Shown here: positions 6,799 to 7,772 of the stretch, in pieces | Layout of the letters: every line of letters begins with the position of its first letter | How positions within the stretch are numbered: position 1 is the first letter of the stretch | Made by a program: the position numbers and the translations under genes | Source of the DNA: Candidatus Latescibacterota bacterium | GTDB lineage: Bacteria; Latescibacterota; UBA2968; UBA8231 | Assembly (NCBI GenBank): GCA_022827165.1 | Contig: JAJDTN010000067.1 | Coordinates: 1-7,772 of the forward strand | DNA: 7,772 nt | Reading direction: 5' to 3' | Notes under the pieces: generated by a model | Seen by the model: the letters and a program-made list of their open reading frames with translations, nothing else | The model's database searches: none | Told to the model about the DNA's origin: nothing

Positions 6799-6822
6799 GG
6801 CAGGGTGCTCCTCTCCCCTGCC
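6799..6822 (+). terminator. 7-bp hairpin, possible terminator of the importer/exb run
   Basis: GGCAGGG (6799-6805) pairs perfectly with CCCTGCC (6816-6822) across a pyrimidine-rich 10-nt loop. The following bases (TGCCTATATTCTGCC) are the most T- and A-rich in the window but do not form a T-run. It lies 77 nt after the last ExbD stop and immediately before the presumed promoter of the next gene, which suits a boundary between two transcription units. Confidence 0.3.
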
Positions 6823-6826
6823 TGCC

Positions 6827-6832
6827 TATATT
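6827..6832 (+). promoter_or_regulatory. putative -10 element TATATT
   Basis: TATATT lies in the 147-bp gap before the DUF4412-like gene, 36 bp upstream of its ATG. In this very GC-rich window it is a conspicuous AT island and resembles a sigma70-type -10 box. No recognisable -35 is seen at the usual distance (6804-6809 reads GGTGCT), so the assignment rests on position and base composition only. Confidence 0.35.
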
Positions 6833-6868
6833 CTGCCTTCTCCATCCAGTCACCGACGGAGCCCGACC

Positions 6869-7690
6869 ATGAGGCAGCTCCACCTGGCGGTTGCATTGCT
6901 GGCCGGTGCCCTGGCGGCCCAGGCCGACATCTTCTACGAGGAAGAGGTCGTTCACACCGGCGCAGGACCGGGCCAGAGCGGCGCCCGGCGAACCGTGTAC
7001 CAGGTCTACATCCAGGGCCCGAAGCAGCGCGTCAGCGCCGACATCGAGACCTCGGAGCGGATGGCCAAGGTGCTGGTGAGCCAGGGGAAGAGCCTGCGGT
7101 CCACGACGATCCTGCGCCTGGACCAGGGCCGGATGTACGACATCGACCGCACCGCCTTGACCGTCCGTCAAGCGTCCCTGCCGGCCGCCAGGCCGGCGGC
7201 GGCGAGCCCAAGGGAGGATCCGAACCGGGAGATCTCCTTCCGCACGCGCGCCCTTCCCGACAGCATGGAGATCGCCGGCATCCTCTGCGGCCGGGTGGCG
7301 GTGGAGATGACGGCCCGCCACTTCCGGCCGGGCACGCGCGAGGTGAGGCGCACCAACCGCTACCTCTACCAGGCGTGGATGGCCGCGGGATTCCCCGGCT
7401 ACGAGGAGATCACCTCCTTCCAGCGCCTGCAGAAGGCGCGCACCTCGCTGGCGCCCCTCGCCTTCGGGGGCGGGTTGGGCGAGGGCCTGGAAGATCCAGG
7501 GCGCCTGGAGCAGGAGCTGGAGGCGCTCGAGGGATTCCCGATGAGCTCCCGGCTGGATGTCTTCACCGCCGCCGGATCGGGCGCCGAGAAGCAGCTCCTG
7601 CGGCTCTCGCGCAAGGTCCTGCGGCTCTCGCAGGAAGCCCTTCCCGACTCGCTCTTCCGGCCCTCGGCGCAGCTGACCCGGCTGCGCTGA
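6869..7690 (+). CDS. exported DUF4412-like protein of unknown function
   Basis: A 273-residue protein with a clear signal peptide: basic start (MRQLH), hydrophobic core (6-15) and AQA-type cleavage site before D20. The mature start (DIFYEEEVVHTG) and the later VYQVYIQGPKQRVSADI (43-59) and LDQGRMYDIDRTALTVRQ (84-101) follow the pattern of DUF4412 proteins, which are lipoprotein-localisation-like barrels in the envelope. It resembles proteins built on an outer-membrane-lipoprotein-sorting fold, but this is pattern recognition, not a search result. Residues 105-115 form an Ala/Pro-rich linker. The second half (130-175) carries SMEIAGILCGRVAVEM and NRYLYQAWMA, and the C-terminus (210-265) is helical with charged repeats. 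A GGAG ribosome site (6858-6861) lies 7 nt before the ATG. It probably has its own promoter and is likely periplasmic. A link to the importer is not shown. Confidence 0.72.
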   Translation: MRQLHLAVALLAGALAAQADIFYEEEVVHTGAGPGQSGARRTVYQVYIQGPKQRVSADIETSERMAKVLVSQGKSLRSTTILRLDQGRMYDIDRTALTVRQASLPAARPAAASPREDPNREISFRTRALPDSMEIAGILCGRVAVEMTARHFRPGTREVRRTNRYLYQAWMAAGFPGYEEITSFQRLQKARTSLAPLAFGGGLGEGLEDPGRLEQELEALEGFPMSSRLDVFTAAGSGAEKQLLRLSRKVLRLSQEALPDSLFRPSAQLTRLR

Positions 7691-7708
7691 GGCGCGGCGG
7701 ACCGCTCC

Positions 7709-7772
7709 GTGGCTCCACCTCTCCTGGGCGCGATCGGGGCGTTGGCCGCGGCGGCGGTGGCGCTGCTGGCGA
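7709..7772 (+). CDS. start of a protein with an N-terminal hydrophobic helix (cut by window)
   Basis: From GTG 7709 the frame stays open to the window end and reads MAPPLLGAIGALAAAAVALL: an uninterrupted hydrophobic stretch typical of a membrane anchor or signal peptide. It begins 18 bp after the preceding stop, the spacing expected for the next gene in an operon. Only a weak GGCGG (7696-7700) could act as ribosome site. About 21 residues are visible, so no family can be named and the exact start is uncertain. Confidence 0.45.
   Translation, partial: MAPPLLGAIGALAAAAVALLA

Noticed and set aside
1..7772. CRISPR array, insertion sequence, tRNA or rRNA
   Set aside because: No regularly spaced direct repeats, transposase motifs, terminal inverted repeats or tRNA-like cloverleaf were seen on reading either strand.

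Overview
This window comes from a GC-rich (roughly two-thirds G+C by eye) chromosome with dense, short-spaced genes. The ExbB/TolQ and ExbD/TolR-type proteins imply a diderm (Gram-negative) cell. The mix of a cytosolic-looking sialidase-fold protein, a sugar-type ABC importer, a TPR/SGNH-type protein and paired ExbD proteins fits an uncultured polysaccharide-using lineage (Planctomycetota, Hydrogenedentota, Sumerlaeota or similar). That placement is inference: no marker gene is present.

Layout. (1) 1-~877 (+): the 3' part of a TPR/SGNH-hydrolase-like gene, cut by the window's left edge. Its frame never closes before the next gene, so a frameshift near its 3' end is suspected. (2) 874-1962 (-): a complete four-Asp-box sialidase-like (BNR) protein, convergent with the first gene. 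(3) A 34-bp divergent gap. (4) 1997-6721 (+): a tight six-gene run holding a CUT1-type sugar-binding protein with an unusual N-terminal membrane anchor, two inner-membrane permeases joined by ATGA overlaps, one MotA/TolQ/ExbB proton-channel protein and two ExbD/TolR proteins. (5) 6722-6868: an intergenic region with two small dyads and the only noticeable AT-rich island (TATATT), probably the promoter region of the next gene. (6) 6869-7690 (+): an exported DUF4412-like protein. (7) 7709-end (+): the probable start of another membrane or exported protein.

How the genes may work together. The binding protein and permeases should import a mono- or oligosaccharide, but no ATP-binding subunit is encoded here, so one must come from elsewhere. 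The ExbB-ExbD-ExbD module, 18 bp downstream and probably co-transcribed, would use proton motive force to energise an outer-membrane or envelope process. The divergent sialidase-like protein may act on the same glycan, inside the cell since it has no signal peptide.

The most striking point is that the first ExbD has Asn in place of the membrane Asp that carries protons in this family, while the second keeps the Asp. This predicts either an asymmetric two-ExbD motor or a regulatory, inactive paralogue encoded beside a sugar importer. No RNA genes, CRISPR arrays, insertion sequences or attachment sites were seen.
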